8,898 nucleotides of DNA. Origin: Alphaproteobacteria bacterium (lineage in GTDB: Bacteria; Pseudomonadota; Alphaproteobacteria; Acetobacterales; Acetobacteraceae). The notes beneath the pieces were generated by a model. The model was not told where the DNA came from and searched no databases. It saw only the letters and a list, made by a program, of their open reading frames with translations. The stretch is taken from the NCBI GenBank assembly GCA_026225015.1, contig JAMFRY010000158.1, positions 1-8,898 on the forward strand, given 5' to 3'. Positions 1 through 6,364 of the stretch are shown here, in pieces. Position 1 is the stretch's first letter; each line of letters begins with the position of its first letter. Made by a program: the position numbers and the translations under genes.

Positions 1-1168
1 CCGGATCATGAACGTCATCGGCGAGCCGATCGACGAAGCCGGTCCGATCTCGCAAGAGCTGATGAGCCCGATCCACCGCGAGGCGCCCTCCTTCGCCGAG
101 CAGTCGACCTCGTCGGAAGTGCTGGTCACCGGCATCAAGGTGATCGACCTGCTCTGCCCCTATACCAAGGGCGGCAAGATCGGCCTGTTCGGCGGCGCGG
201 GCGTGGGCAAGACCGTGCTCATTCAGGAACTGATCAACAACATCGCCAAGGCGCATGGCGGCGTGTCGGTGTTCGCCGGCGTCGGCGAGCGCACGCGCGA
301 GGGCAACGATCTCTACCATGAGATGATCGACGCCAATGTGATCAAGCTGGGCGATGGCAATACCGACGGCTCCAAGGTGGCTTTGGTCTATGGCCAGATG
401 AACGAGCCGCCGGGTGCGCGCGCCCGGGTCGCTTTGTCCGGCGTGACCATGGCCGAGTATTTCCGCGACGTGGAAGGCCAGGACGTATTGTTTTTTGTTG
501 ACAACATTTTCCGCTTCACCCAGGCAGGAGCAGAAATGTCCGCCTTGCTGGGGCGCATTCCTTCCGCCGTGGGCTATCAGCCGACGCTCGCCACCGATAT
601 GGGCGCGCTGCAGGAGCGCATCACCTCCACCAAAAAGGGCTCCATCACCTCGGTGCAGGCGATCTACGTGCCGGCCGACGATTTGACCGACCCGGCGCCC
701 GCCGCCTCCTTCGCGCATCTGGACGCCACCACCGTGCTGAACCGGGCGATTTCGGAGAAGGGCATTTACCCGGCGGTTGATCCGCTCGACTCCACCTCGC
801 GCTCGCTCGATCCGCGGATCGTCGGCGAGGAGCATTACAAGGTGGCCCGCGATGTGCAGAAAATCCTGCAAACCTATAAATCCTTGCAGGACATCATCGC
901 GATTCTCGGCATGGATGAGCTCTCCGAGGACGACAAGCTCATCGTCGCTCGGGCCAGAAAGATCGAGCGCTTCCTCTCGCAGCCTTTCCATGTGGCGGAG
1001 GTGTTCACCGGCTCGCCGGGCGTGTTCGTGCCGGTTGCCGATACCATCCGCAGCTTCAAGGGCCTTGTAGCCGGCGAATACGACCATCTGCCGGAAGCTG
1101 CCTTCTACATGGTCGGCTCGATCGAGGATGCGGTGAAAAAAGCCGAATCCATGTCAGCCTCGGCCTGA
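1..1168 (+). CDS. atpD: F1F0 ATP synthase subunit beta, 5'-truncated by window edge
   Basis: This is the catalytic beta subunit of the F1 sector, which makes ATP from ADP and phosphate on the cytoplasmic side of the membrane. The frame is open to the window edge (Arg-Ile precede the first Met at base 8, matching the family's GRIMNV), so that Met is internal. By comparison with the E. coli protein about 88 N-terminal residues are missing, i.e. the beta-barrel domain. Counting from the Met at base 8, the P-loop GGAGVGKT is at residues 62-69, GERTREG at 93-99, the Walker B stretch VLFFVDN at 160-166, and the DELSEDD loop that corresponds to E. coli DELSEED at 303-309. A short insert (about residues 113-122) precedes SKVALVYGQ compared with E. 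coli. The gene ends 4 bases before atpC. Codon use is GC-rich except for a short AT-rich patch at 485-511. Identification is secure. Confidence 0.98.
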   Translation, partial: RIMNVIGEPIDEAGPISQELMSPIHREAPSFAEQSTSSEVLVTGIKVIDLLCPYTKGGKIGLFGGAGVGKTVLIQELINNIAKAHGGVSVFAGVGERTREGNDLYHEMIDANVIKLGDGNTDGSKVALVYGQMNEPPGARARVALSGVTMAEYFRDVEGQDVLFFVDNIFRFTQAGAEMSALLGRIPSAVGYQPTLATDMGALQERITSTKKGSITSVQAIYVPADDLTDPAPAASFAHLDATTVLNRAISEKGIYPAVDPLDSTSRSLDPRIVGEEHYKVARDVQKILQTYKSLQDIIAILGMDELSEDDKLIVARARKIERFLSQPFHVAEVFTGSPGVFVPVADTIRSFKGLVAGEYDHLPEAAFYMVGSIEDAVKKAESMSASA

Positions 1169-1172
1169 CGCC

Positions 1173-1580
1173 ATGCCGATTTCCCTGGAAATCATCAGCC
1201 CGGAAAAGCTGCTTTTGTCCCGGCCGGTGGATATGGTGGTGATTCCCGGCACAGAAGGCGATCTTGGCATCCTGCCCGGCCATGCCAAGCTCATCACCGG
1301 GCTTCGGGGCGGGCTGGTGGATATCTATGTGAACAACCAGATCACCGACCGGTTCTTCGTCACAGGCGGCTTCGCCGAAGTGACCGGCGAACGCTGCTCG
1401 GTGCTGGCCGACGACATCACCCGCAAATCCGACCTTGACCCGCAACGGGCGGCGGCGGCGCTGGAAGAAGCCAAGGCCGCCTATGCTACCACCGATCTCG
1501 CCAATCACGACGCCTATATCACCGCCTCCGACCGCCTGATCGCGGCGCAGGCGATGGTGGATTCCATCGAGGCAAAGTAG
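1173..1580 (+). CDS. atpC: F1F0 ATP synthase subunit epsilon
   Basis: This 135-residue protein is the epsilon subunit, part of the rotating central stalk of F1, which couples rotation to catalysis and can inhibit ATP hydrolysis. It has the family's two-part layout. The N-terminal beta-sandwich (about residues 1-85) contains LEIISPEKLL near the start and the strongly conserved GTEGDLGILPGHAKLIT at 26-42. A C-terminal alpha-helical hairpin (about 88-135) is rich in Ala and charged residues. The length is normal. The ATG lies 4 bases after the atpD stop and has no obvious Shine-Dalgarno sequence of its own, which suggests translational coupling to atpD. I see no convincing intrinsic terminator in the 30 bases downstream, so transcription could continue into the next small reading frame. 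Confidence 0.96.
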   Translation: MPISLEIISPEKLLLSRPVDMVVIPGTEGDLGILPGHAKLITGLRGGLVDIYVNNQITDRFFVTGGFAEVTGERCSVLADDITRKSDLDPQRAAAALEEAKAAYATTDLANHDAYITASDRLIAAQAMVDSIEAK

Positions 1581-1596
1581 AACAGGCTTCTTTGCG

Positions 1597-1604
1597 TAAG
1601 GAGG
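1597..1604 (+). promoter_or_regulatory. near-ideal Shine-Dalgarno before the 74-codon frame
   Basis: The octamer TAAGGAGG sits 6 bases before the ATG at 1611. It is an extended match to the usual bacterial anti-Shine-Dalgarno sequence and stronger than the sites before any other gene in this window except perhaps leuC. It is the main reason to take the short downstream frame seriously. It could also occur by chance or be a relic of a lost gene. Confidence 0.6.
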
Positions 1605-1610
1605 ACTGCC

Positions 1611-1835
1611 ATGCTCCGGCGCGGCTTCGCGCTAAACGCGGTGCTTCCTTTGACCGTGCTGGTCATCAGCATCGGCATCGATATCCGTGGCATCTGGCTC
1701 AGACCGTCGAGGTGTGCCGAACCTGATGTGAATACCGCTTTTCCGCTGCCGGGGCCGCGACGCTATCCGCCCAATTATCATACGGCGGCTCTCACGCTAC
1801 CCGACGCGCCGGGCTCAACCAACACAAGTCATTAA
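1611..1835 (+). CDS. hypothetical small protein, possible single-pass membrane or exported peptide
   Basis: I do not recognise this 74-residue product. Its N-terminus has two Arg (MLRRG) followed by a hydrophobic stretch at about residues 6-24 (FALNAVLPLTVLVISIGI). That pattern resembles a signal anchor or signal peptide. The remaining 50 or so residues are rich in Pro, Thr, Arg and Ala with no visible domain. Support comes from a near-perfect Shine-Dalgarno sequence 6 bases upstream and from its place 30 bases after atpC on the same strand. Against it, the length is short, the C-terminal half looks like low-constraint sequence, and the last codons overlap the candidate PHO box for the next gene. 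It may be a real small protein, a decayed gene, or a chance frame. Confidence 0.4.
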   Translation: MLRRGFALNAVLPLTVLVISIGIDIRGIWLRPSRCAEPDVNTAFPLPGPRRYPPNYHTAALTLPDAPGSTNTSH

Positions 1836-1843
1836 ACCGTCAT
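1826..1843 (+). promoter_or_regulatory. candidate PHO box (PhoB operator) upstream of pit
   Basis: Two 7-bp units, AAGTCAT and CCGTCAT, are separated by the AT-rich spacer TAAA, giving the 11-bp periodicity of a PHO box (consensus units CTGTCAT). The units match at 5 of 7 and 6 of 7 positions and share GTCAT. A weak -10-like TAAATT lies at 1856-1861, 12 bases past the second unit, roughly where a PhoB-dependent promoter would have it. The site is 58 bases before the pit start codon. Pit genes in Sinorhizobium meliloti and pitB in E. coli are known to be repressed through the Pho system, so this site could repress rather than activate. PhoB binding is inferred from sequence alone. Confidence 0.5.
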
Positions 1844-1901
1844 TAAGTTCTGAGCTAAATTCGGCATAAAGACCGGCTTAAAATCAACGATAGGGGAATA
1901 T

Positions 1902-3515
1902 ATGTCTGAGTTCACAGCGAATTCGATCCATGTGCCGCCTGCTCAGTCGCCTGCATCGCGGGACCTCGATTCGGGCAGCGGTAAAATCTTCCTGGCCATT
2001 TTCGGCATCATTCTGCTGATCGGCCTGATCTATGCGGGCGTTAATCTTGGTAAAGCGCTAGCGGGTGTCCAGGAGAGCTCGGCTTTGCCCTATATCCTGC
2101 TTGGCATCGCTTTGCTGATCGCGCTCGGCTTTGAATTCGTCAACGGCTTTCATGACACGGCCAATGCGGTGGCGACCGTGATCTACACCAACGCCATGCC
2201 GGCGAATCTGGCGGTGATCTGGTCCGGCACGTTCAATTTTCTGGGCGTGCTCGCCTCATCCGGCGCGGTGGCCTTCACCATTGTCTCGCTGCTGCCGGTG
2301 GAGCTGATTCTCCAGGTTGGCAGCGCCGCCGGCTTTGCGATGGTGTTCGCGCTACTGATCGCGGCGATCATCTGGAATCTGGCCACCTGGTCTTTTGGCC
2401 TGCCGAATTCCTCCTCGCATACGCTGGTCGGCTCGATTCTCGGCGTCGGCTTCGCCAATCAGCTGCTCAATGGCGGCTCGGGCACCAGCGGGGTGGATTG
2501 GTCGCAAGTTGGGAAGGTTTTCCAGGCGCTGATTTTCTCGCCGCTGGCCGGCTTCATCCTCGCCGGCGCCCTGATGTTCATTCTTAAACTGGTCCTTTCC
2601 GGCTTTCCAGCCTTGTTCAAGGCGCCCGAGGGCAACAAACCGCCGCCGCTGTTGATCCGCGCGCTGCTCATCTTTACCTGCACCGGCGTCTCCTTCAGCC
2701 ATGGCTCAAATGACGGCCAAAAAGGCATGGGCCTGATCATGCTGATCCTGATCGGCACGGTGCCGACCGCCTTCGCCTTGAACTATGCCGTCAGCAGCAG
2801 CGACCTTAGCGCCTTCCATTCGGCAAGCCAGACGGCGGTTGCCACACTTGACGGGATGGATCATTCAGCGGCCTTGAACGGTGATCCGGCCGCCGCTTTG
2901 ACCAAAACCGTGCAGAAGAAAGCGATACAGCCGGATACGCTGCCGGCGCTGGCCGGGCTGATTGGCGTCGTGGACCAGCAGATCGCAAACCGGGCCTCGC
3001 TGCGCGACATTCCCAGTGGCCAGGTCACGAACGTCCGCAACCAGCTTTACCTGGTCGATACCGCATTAACCACGGTGCTCAAGCAGCCCGGCATCACCAC
3101 GCCGCAGAAGAAAGCGTTGACCGCTTATAAGACAGGCGGCCAGCACGCCACGCAATTCATTCCGCCTTTTGTGAAAGTCGCGGTGGCGCTGGCGCTGGGC
3201 ATGGGCACGATGGTCGGCTGGAAGCGGATCGTCCGCACGGTGGGCGAGAAGATCGGCAAGGAGCATCTGACCTATGCGCAAGGGCTTTCCGCCGAATTGG
3301 TGGCGATGGGCCTGATCCAGGCGGCGACGGCCTATAGCCTGCCGGTAAGCACGACCCATGTGCTGACATCGGGCGTTGCGGGAACCATGGCGGCCAATGG
3401 CTCCGGCCTGCGATGGAGCACCGTCCGCAACCTTGCCGCGGCCTGGGTATTTACGCTGCCGGCCTCGATTTTGCTTTCGGGGACGTTATTCGCGATTTTC
3501 CGCTCGGTGTTTTAG
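1902..3515 (+). CDS. pit: PitA-type low-affinity inorganic phosphate transporter
   Basis: This 537-residue inner-membrane protein belongs to the PiT family, which takes up phosphate, usually as a metal-phosphate complex with protons. A hydrophilic N-terminus of about 27 residues is followed by a hydrophobic segment at 29-50. The first PiT repeat contains GFEFVNGFHDTANAVAT at 76-92 and GLPNSSSHTLVGS at 166-178. The second region has SFSHGSNDGQKGMG at 264-277, then a long polar loop at about 297-418. The C-terminal half of the second repeat follows, with VGWKRI at 438-443 and PVSTTHVLTSGVAG at 481-494. The length and loop fit the PitA type. The ATG has a purine-rich AGGGGAA 3 bases upstream. 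No DUF47/PhoU-like accessory gene, often paired with shorter Pit proteins, is adjacent. The stop codon lies within a 12-bp direct repeat. Confidence 0.95.
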   Translation: MSEFTANSIHVPPAQSPASRDLDSGSGKIFLAIFGIILLIGLIYAGVNLGKALAGVQESSALPYILLGIALLIALGFEFVNGFHDTANAVATVIYTNAMPANLAVIWSGTFNFLGVLASSGAVAFTIVSLLPVELILQVGSAAGFAMVFALLIAAIIWNLATWSFGLPNSSSHTLVGSILGVGFANQLLNGGSGTSGVDWSQVGKVFQALIFSPLAGFILAGALMFILKLVLSGFPALFKAPEGNKPPPLLIRALLIFTCTGVSFSHGSNDGQKGMGLIMLILIGTVPTAFALNYAVSSSDLSAFHSASQTAVATLDGMDHSAALNGDPAAALTKTVQKKAIQPDTLPALAGLIGVVDQQIANRASLRDIPSGQVTNVRNQLYLVDTALTTVLKQPGITTPQKKALTAYKTGGQHATQFIPPFVKVAVALALGMGTMVGWKRIVRTVGEKIGKEHLTYAQGLSAELVAMGLIQAATAYSLPVSTTHVLTSGVAGTMAANGSGLRWSTVRNLAAAWVFTLPASILLSGTLFAIFRSVF

Positions 3516-3530
3516 ACACGGTGTTTTAGA
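3505..3530 (+). repeat. 12-bp direct repeat across the pit stop codon
   Basis: CGGTGTTTTAGA occurs at 3505-3516 and again at 3519-3530, separated by CA, so the unit length is 14 bases. The first copy contains the last codons and the TAG stop of pit. The second copy lies just downstream, out of phase with the gene. It looks like a short tandem duplication by slippage; no function is evident. Confidence 0.8.
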
Positions 3531-3575
3531 GGGGCCGTTCCGGCGGACTTGCCCGGTTGACGCAAATTGGCAAGA

Positions 3576-3591
3576 TGGGTGCATGCACCCA
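3576..3591. repeat. perfect 16-bp palindrome over the epimerase start codon
   Basis: TGGGTGCATGCACCCA is its own reverse complement, and the ATG at 3583-3585 lies in its centre. A perfect even palindrome with no loop is typical of a dimeric-protein binding site rather than of an RNA hairpin, although RNA could fold with a few central bases unpaired. No regulator gene is adjacent, so an operator role is only a possibility. Confidence 0.7.
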
Positions 3592-4458
3592 ATAACCTTA
3601 CGCGCCGGCAACCTGGTTCTCGAGGTCGATCCTGCACTGGGCGGGGCGGTCACACGCTTCTCCTCAAGCGAGTTTCCTGTTTTTCGTGAATCGCCGGCAA
3701 GGCCCGTGAGCGTGAGCGATTGCGCATCCTTCCCGCTGATCCCGTTTTCCAACCGCATCCGCGACGGGCGATTCTCGTTCGGCAGCGCCGAGGTTCAGCT
3801 TCCCTTGGATAAGCGGGACCCGCGATTCACCAATCACGGCCATACCCGTCACCAGCCTTGGCAGGTGATCGCCTTTAGCCATAGCGGTTTGACGTTGCGC
3901 TTCACCCAGCCTGAACCCGGTTTATCGTGGCCGTTTGCGTTCACCGCCGAGCAGAATTTTCAGCTTTCTCCCGGCCGGCTGACAATGCGCGTGCGGATAC
4001 GCAATGATCATCCTGCCCCTGCGCCGGCGGGCATTGGCTTTCATCCGTATTTCACCCGGTTGCCGGATACCGTGCTGGGCTTTGCCGCCGATTGCGTCTG
4101 GGAAACGGATGAATTGGACATCCCCGTTCGCAGCGCGCCGCCGGTTGGAAGATTTGGTTTCGCACCCGCAAGGGCACTTGCAGCAGAGCCGATCAACCAC
4201 GCTTATGGCGGCTGGAACGGGACCGCAGAGATTCTTCATCCATCCCGGCTTCGCATTCTCGTCAGCGCGACGGCCGAATTGAACCAGCTGATCCTGTTCA
4301 CGCCTGCGGGCAAAAACTTCTTCGGCTTCGAGCCCGTCTCCCACCGGCCCGACGCGTTGAACAAGCTGGCTGATGAACGTGATAGGGGCATGAAGGTATT
4401 GTTGCCCGGCGCTACGCTGGAAGGGCAGGTAGAGATTACGCTGGCGGAGGCCGCGTAG
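3583..4458 (+). CDS. aldose 1-epimerase family protein (galactose mutarotase-like)
   Basis: This 291-residue protein belongs to the aldose 1-epimerase superfamily, which interconverts alpha and beta anomers of aldoses; some relatives act on hexose-6-phosphates or other sugars. The substrate cannot be read from the sequence. Family features are FSNRIRDGRF at 55-64, NHGHTRHQPW at 84-93 with the first catalytic-type His, GFHPYF at 152-157 with the second His, and GFEPVSH at 248-254 with the probable catalytic Glu250. The beta-rich pattern and length suit a cytoplasmic enzyme, and no signal peptide is seen. The open frame extends upstream to 3376 inside pit, but conserved sequence begins only at the ATG at 3583, so that start was chosen. 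No strong Shine-Dalgarno sequence is visible. The gene lies 67 bases after pit on the same strand; co-transcription is possible. Confidence 0.88.
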   Translation: MHPITLRAGNLVLEVDPALGGAVTRFSSSEFPVFRESPARPVSVSDCASFPLIPFSNRIRDGRFSFGSAEVQLPLDKRDPRFTNHGHTRHQPWQVIAFSHSGLTLRFTQPEPGLSWPFAFTAEQNFQLSPGRLTMRVRIRNDHPAPAPAGIGFHPYFTRLPDTVLGFAADCVWETDELDIPVRSAPPVGRFGFAPARALAAEPINHAYGGWNGTAEILHPSRLRILVSATAELNQLILFTPAGKNFFGFEPVSHRPDALNKLADERDRGMKVLLPGATLEGQVEITLAEAA

Positions 4459-4462
4459 AATG

Positions 4463-4481
4463 GCCGCCTCTCCCCGGCGGC
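4463..4481. terminator. weak candidate bidirectional terminator hairpin
   Basis: GCCGCC and GGCGGC form a 6-bp GC stem around a 7-base loop, 4 bases after the epimerase stop and between two convergent transcription units. No U-tract follows on either strand, so it may be a transcript-end structure without being a true intrinsic terminator. Confidence 0.3.
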
Positions 4482-4508
4482 GGCTAACGCATTGTTCCGC
4501 ACGTAAAA

Positions 4509-4585
4509 TGGCGCACCCGGAGAGACTCGAACTCCCAGCCCCCAGATTCGTAGTCTGGTGCTCTATCCAATTGAGCTACGGGTGC
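4509..4585 (-). tRNA. tRNA-Arg (anticodon ACG)
   Basis: On the minus strand this 77-base stretch folds as a complete tRNA. The 7-bp acceptor stem is GCACCCG with CGGGTGC, the D stem is GCTC with GAGC, and the anticodon stem is CCAGA with TCTGG. The anticodon loop CTACGAA puts ACG at 34-36 (complement of 4549-4551). The T arm contains TTCGAGT, the variable loop has 5 bases, and CCA is encoded after the discriminator base. ACG reads CGU directly, and after A34-to-inosine editing by TadA it also reads CGC and CGA. The gene starts 45 bases after the leuB stop on the same strand, with a TTTT run directly after CCA. Confidence 0.97.
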
Positions 4586-4597
4586 AAGGCCTGCGGC

Positions 4598-4626
4598 GGT
4601 GTAGCCGAAGCGCCATGCAACGGCAA
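4598..4626 (-). promoter_or_regulatory. possible promoter for tRNA-Arg
   Basis: Reading the minus strand, TTGCCG (4626-4621) and TACACC (4603-4598) are separated by exactly 17 bases, in the leuB to tRNA gap. A GC-rich stretch typical of discriminators at stable-RNA promoters follows, and the mature tRNA begins 12 bases after the -10. Both hexamers are imperfect (4 of 6 and 3 of 6 against the sigma-70 consensus), so this is tentative; the tRNA could instead be processed from a leu transcript. Confidence 0.3.
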
Positions 4627-4630
4627 TAGT

Positions 4631-5737
4631 TCAGAGCCTTTCCAGCTCCGCCAATAACGCATCCCCCATTTCCGAGGTGCTGATTTTCGCCCGGCCAGGT
4701 GCCGCAATATCGGCGGTACGGCCGGCCGTCGCAAGCACGCGTTCCACCGCTTGCTCAATTGCCGCCGCATCTTCCTCCAGATCGAAGGAATAGCGCAGCA
4801 GCAAGGCCAGGCTTAAAATCTGCGCTAGCGGATTGGCGAGCCCCTTGCCTGCAATATCCGGAGCGCTGCCATGGATCGGCTCATAAAACGCATGGCGCCG
4901 GCCGCTTGCATCCGTCGCACCAAGGGTTGCGGAGGGGAGCATTCCTAGCGAGCCGGTGAGCATCGCGGCGAGATCGGAGAGGATATCGCCGAACAGATTG
5001 CCGGTGACGATCACGTCGAATTGCTTGGGGTTTTTTGCGAGCTGCATGGCGCAGTTATCGGCGTACATGTGGCTTAGCGCCACATCCGGAAATTCGGCCT
5101 CGCGCAATGCCGTCATCACCTGGCGCCAGAGCAGCCCGCTTTCCATCACATTGGCTTTCTCGACACTGCAAACTTTGTTGCTCCGCTTGCGCGCCAGATC
5201 AAACGCCACGCGGCCCACCCGCTCGATCTCGCCGGTGGTGTAGACCTCCGTGTTGACGCCGCGCTTGGACCCATCAGGCAGCGTTTCAATTCCGCGCGGC
5301 TCGCCGAAATAAATCCCGCCAATACATTCGCGCACGATCATGATATCCAGCCCGCGCACCAATTCAGGCTTCAGCGAGCTTGAATCCACCAGCGCATCGA
5401 ACACCTTGGCAGGGCGCAGATTCGCAAAAACCCCCAAAGCCGTGCGCAACCGCAGCAAGGCCGCCTCCGGGCGAATCTCGAACGGCACGCTATCCCATTT
5501 CGGTCCGCCGACCGAGCCGAACAGGATCGCATCCGCCTCCAGCGCGCGCACCATGGTTGCTTCCGTTACCGGCACGCCATGGACATCAATTGAGGCGCCG
5601 CCGACCAGATCCTCGGAAATCTCGAAGCTGGCGCGGTTGGTCTTTTGCAGCCAATTCAGAACGCGCTTGGCCTGCACCATCACTTCCGGGCCGATCCCGT
5701 CGCCGGGCAGAAGTAATAATTTCTTATTCGCAATCAT
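4631..5737 (-). CDS. leuB: 3-isopropylmalate dehydrogenase
   Basis: LeuB oxidises and decarboxylates 3-isopropylmalate to 2-oxoisocaproate with NAD+, the third leucine-specific step, in the cytoplasm. The 368-residue product is of normal length for the family. It shows the PGDGIGPEV start motif at 11-19 and the substrate-binding Arg cluster in RLRTALGVFANLRP at 96-109. VRECIGGIYFGEPRG at 135-149 includes Tyr143, and EKANV with Lys194 is at 193-197. The metal-binding Asp residues are D227 (YADNCAMQL), D251 and D255 (GNLFGDILSDLAA). The NAD-binding EPIHGSAPDIAGKG is at 286-299. The ATG is 3 bases after the leuD stop, and its GGAG ribosome-binding site lies inside the last codons of leuD, which points to coupled translation. 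A tRNA-Arg gene follows. Confidence 0.97.
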   Translation of the reverse strand: MIANKKLLLLPGDGIGPEVMVQAKRVLNWLQKTNRASFEISEDLVGGASIDVHGVPVTEATMVRALEADAILFGSVGGPKWDSVPFEIRPEAALLRLRTALGVFANLRPAKVFDALVDSSSLKPELVRGLDIMIVRECIGGIYFGEPRGIETLPDGSKRGVNTEVYTTGEIERVGRVAFDLARKRSNKVCSVEKANVMESGLLWRQVMTALREAEFPDVALSHMYADNCAMQLAKNPKQFDVIVTGNLFGDILSDLAAMLTGSLGMLPSATLGATDASGRRHAFYEPIHGSAPDIAGKGLANPLAQILSLALLLRYSFDLEEDAAAIEQAVERVLATAGRTADIAAPGRAKISTSEMGDALLAELERL

Positions 5738-5740
5738 AAT

Positions 5741-6364
5741 TTACACTCCGGAAATTGCCGGCCGCCAGCTTTGTTCCGCTTTGAGCCGGGCTTCATAATG
5801 ATCAATCGCCGGCGCATGTTCCAGCGTCAGGCCGATATCATCCAGGCCATTCAGCAGGCAATGCTTGCGGAACGCATCTACCTCGAAGGCGATCTCCTGC
5901 CCGTCCGGCCGTATCACCACCTGGCGCGCCAAATCCACGGTAATCCGCGCATTGGTTCCAAGGCCGGCATCCGCCATCAGTTGCTCGCAAATCTTCTGCG
6001 GCAGGGCGATTGGCAAAATACCGTTCTTGAAGCAATTGCCGTGAAAAATATCCGCGAAGCTGGGCGCGATCACGCAACGAATGCCAAAATCCAGCAACGC
6101 CCAGGGCGCATGCTCGCGAGAGGAGCCGCAGCCGAAATTATCGCCCGCGACCAGAATCTCCGCATGCCGGTATTTCGGCTGGTTCAACACAAATTCCGGT
6201 TTTTCACTGCCATCCTCGTTATAGCGCAGGCTGGCGAATAAATTCACACCGAGCCCGGTGCGCTTGATGGTTTTCAAAAACCGCGCCGGAATGATCTTGT
6301 CGGTATCGACATTCTCCATATTCAACGGCGCCGCAACGCCGGTCAGCGTGTCGAATTTCTGCAT
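5741..6364 (-). CDS. leuD: 3-isopropylmalate dehydratase small subunit
   Basis: LeuD pairs with LeuC to form isopropylmalate isomerase, converting 2-isopropylmalate to 3-isopropylmalate by dehydration and rehydration. The small subunit is the aconitase swivel domain. From the ATG the product has 207 residues, normal for the bacterial LeuD1 type. Motifs are NVDTDKIIPARFLK at 18-31 and GDNFGCGSSREHAPWAL at 74-90, followed by FRKHCLLNGLDDIGLTL at 165-181. The ATG shares its A with the leuC TGA stop (TGATG). An in-frame GTG immediately before it (6365-6367) would add one residue. GGGAG lies 8 bases before the ATG and 5 before the GTG; I prefer the ATG for codon and spacing, but the choice is not decisive. 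Confidence 0.96.
   Translation of the reverse strand: MQKFDTLTGVAAPLNMENVDTDKIIPARFLKTIKRTGLGVNLFASLRYNEDGSEKPEFVLNQPKYRHAEILVAGDNFGCGSSREHAPWALLDFGIRCVIAPSFADIFHGNCFKNGILPIALPQKICEQLMADAGLGTNARITVDLARQVVIRPDGQEIAFEVDAFRKHCLLNGLDDIGLTLEHAPAIDHYEARLKAEQSWRPAISGV

Noticed and set aside
297..418. Long polar loop of Pit (protein residues about 297-418) considered as an inserted domain
   Set aside because: PitA-type transporters normally have a long central hydrophilic loop, and conserved sequence resumes normally after it. The listed coordinates are residues; in bases the loop is about 2790-3155.
498..503. TTGACA as a -35 box inside atpD
   Set aside because: No acceptable -10 hexamer lies at 16-18 bases, and the site is inside a conserved catalytic region.
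3556..3561. TTGACG as a -35 box for the epimerase gene
   Set aside because: The -10 position at the right distance (about 3579-3584) falls on GTGCAT over the start codon, so it cannot serve that ATG.
3376..3582. 69-codon N-terminal extension of the epimerase frame into pit
   Set aside because: The extension overlaps conserved pit coding sequence in another frame and shows Arg/Pro-rich shadow composition. Family homology begins at the ATG at 3583.
4458..4508. Integration (att) site or mobile-element edge at the 3' end of tRNA-Arg
   Set aside because: No integrase gene and no repeat of the tRNA 3' end was seen; the flank holds only the end of the epimerase gene and a short spacer.
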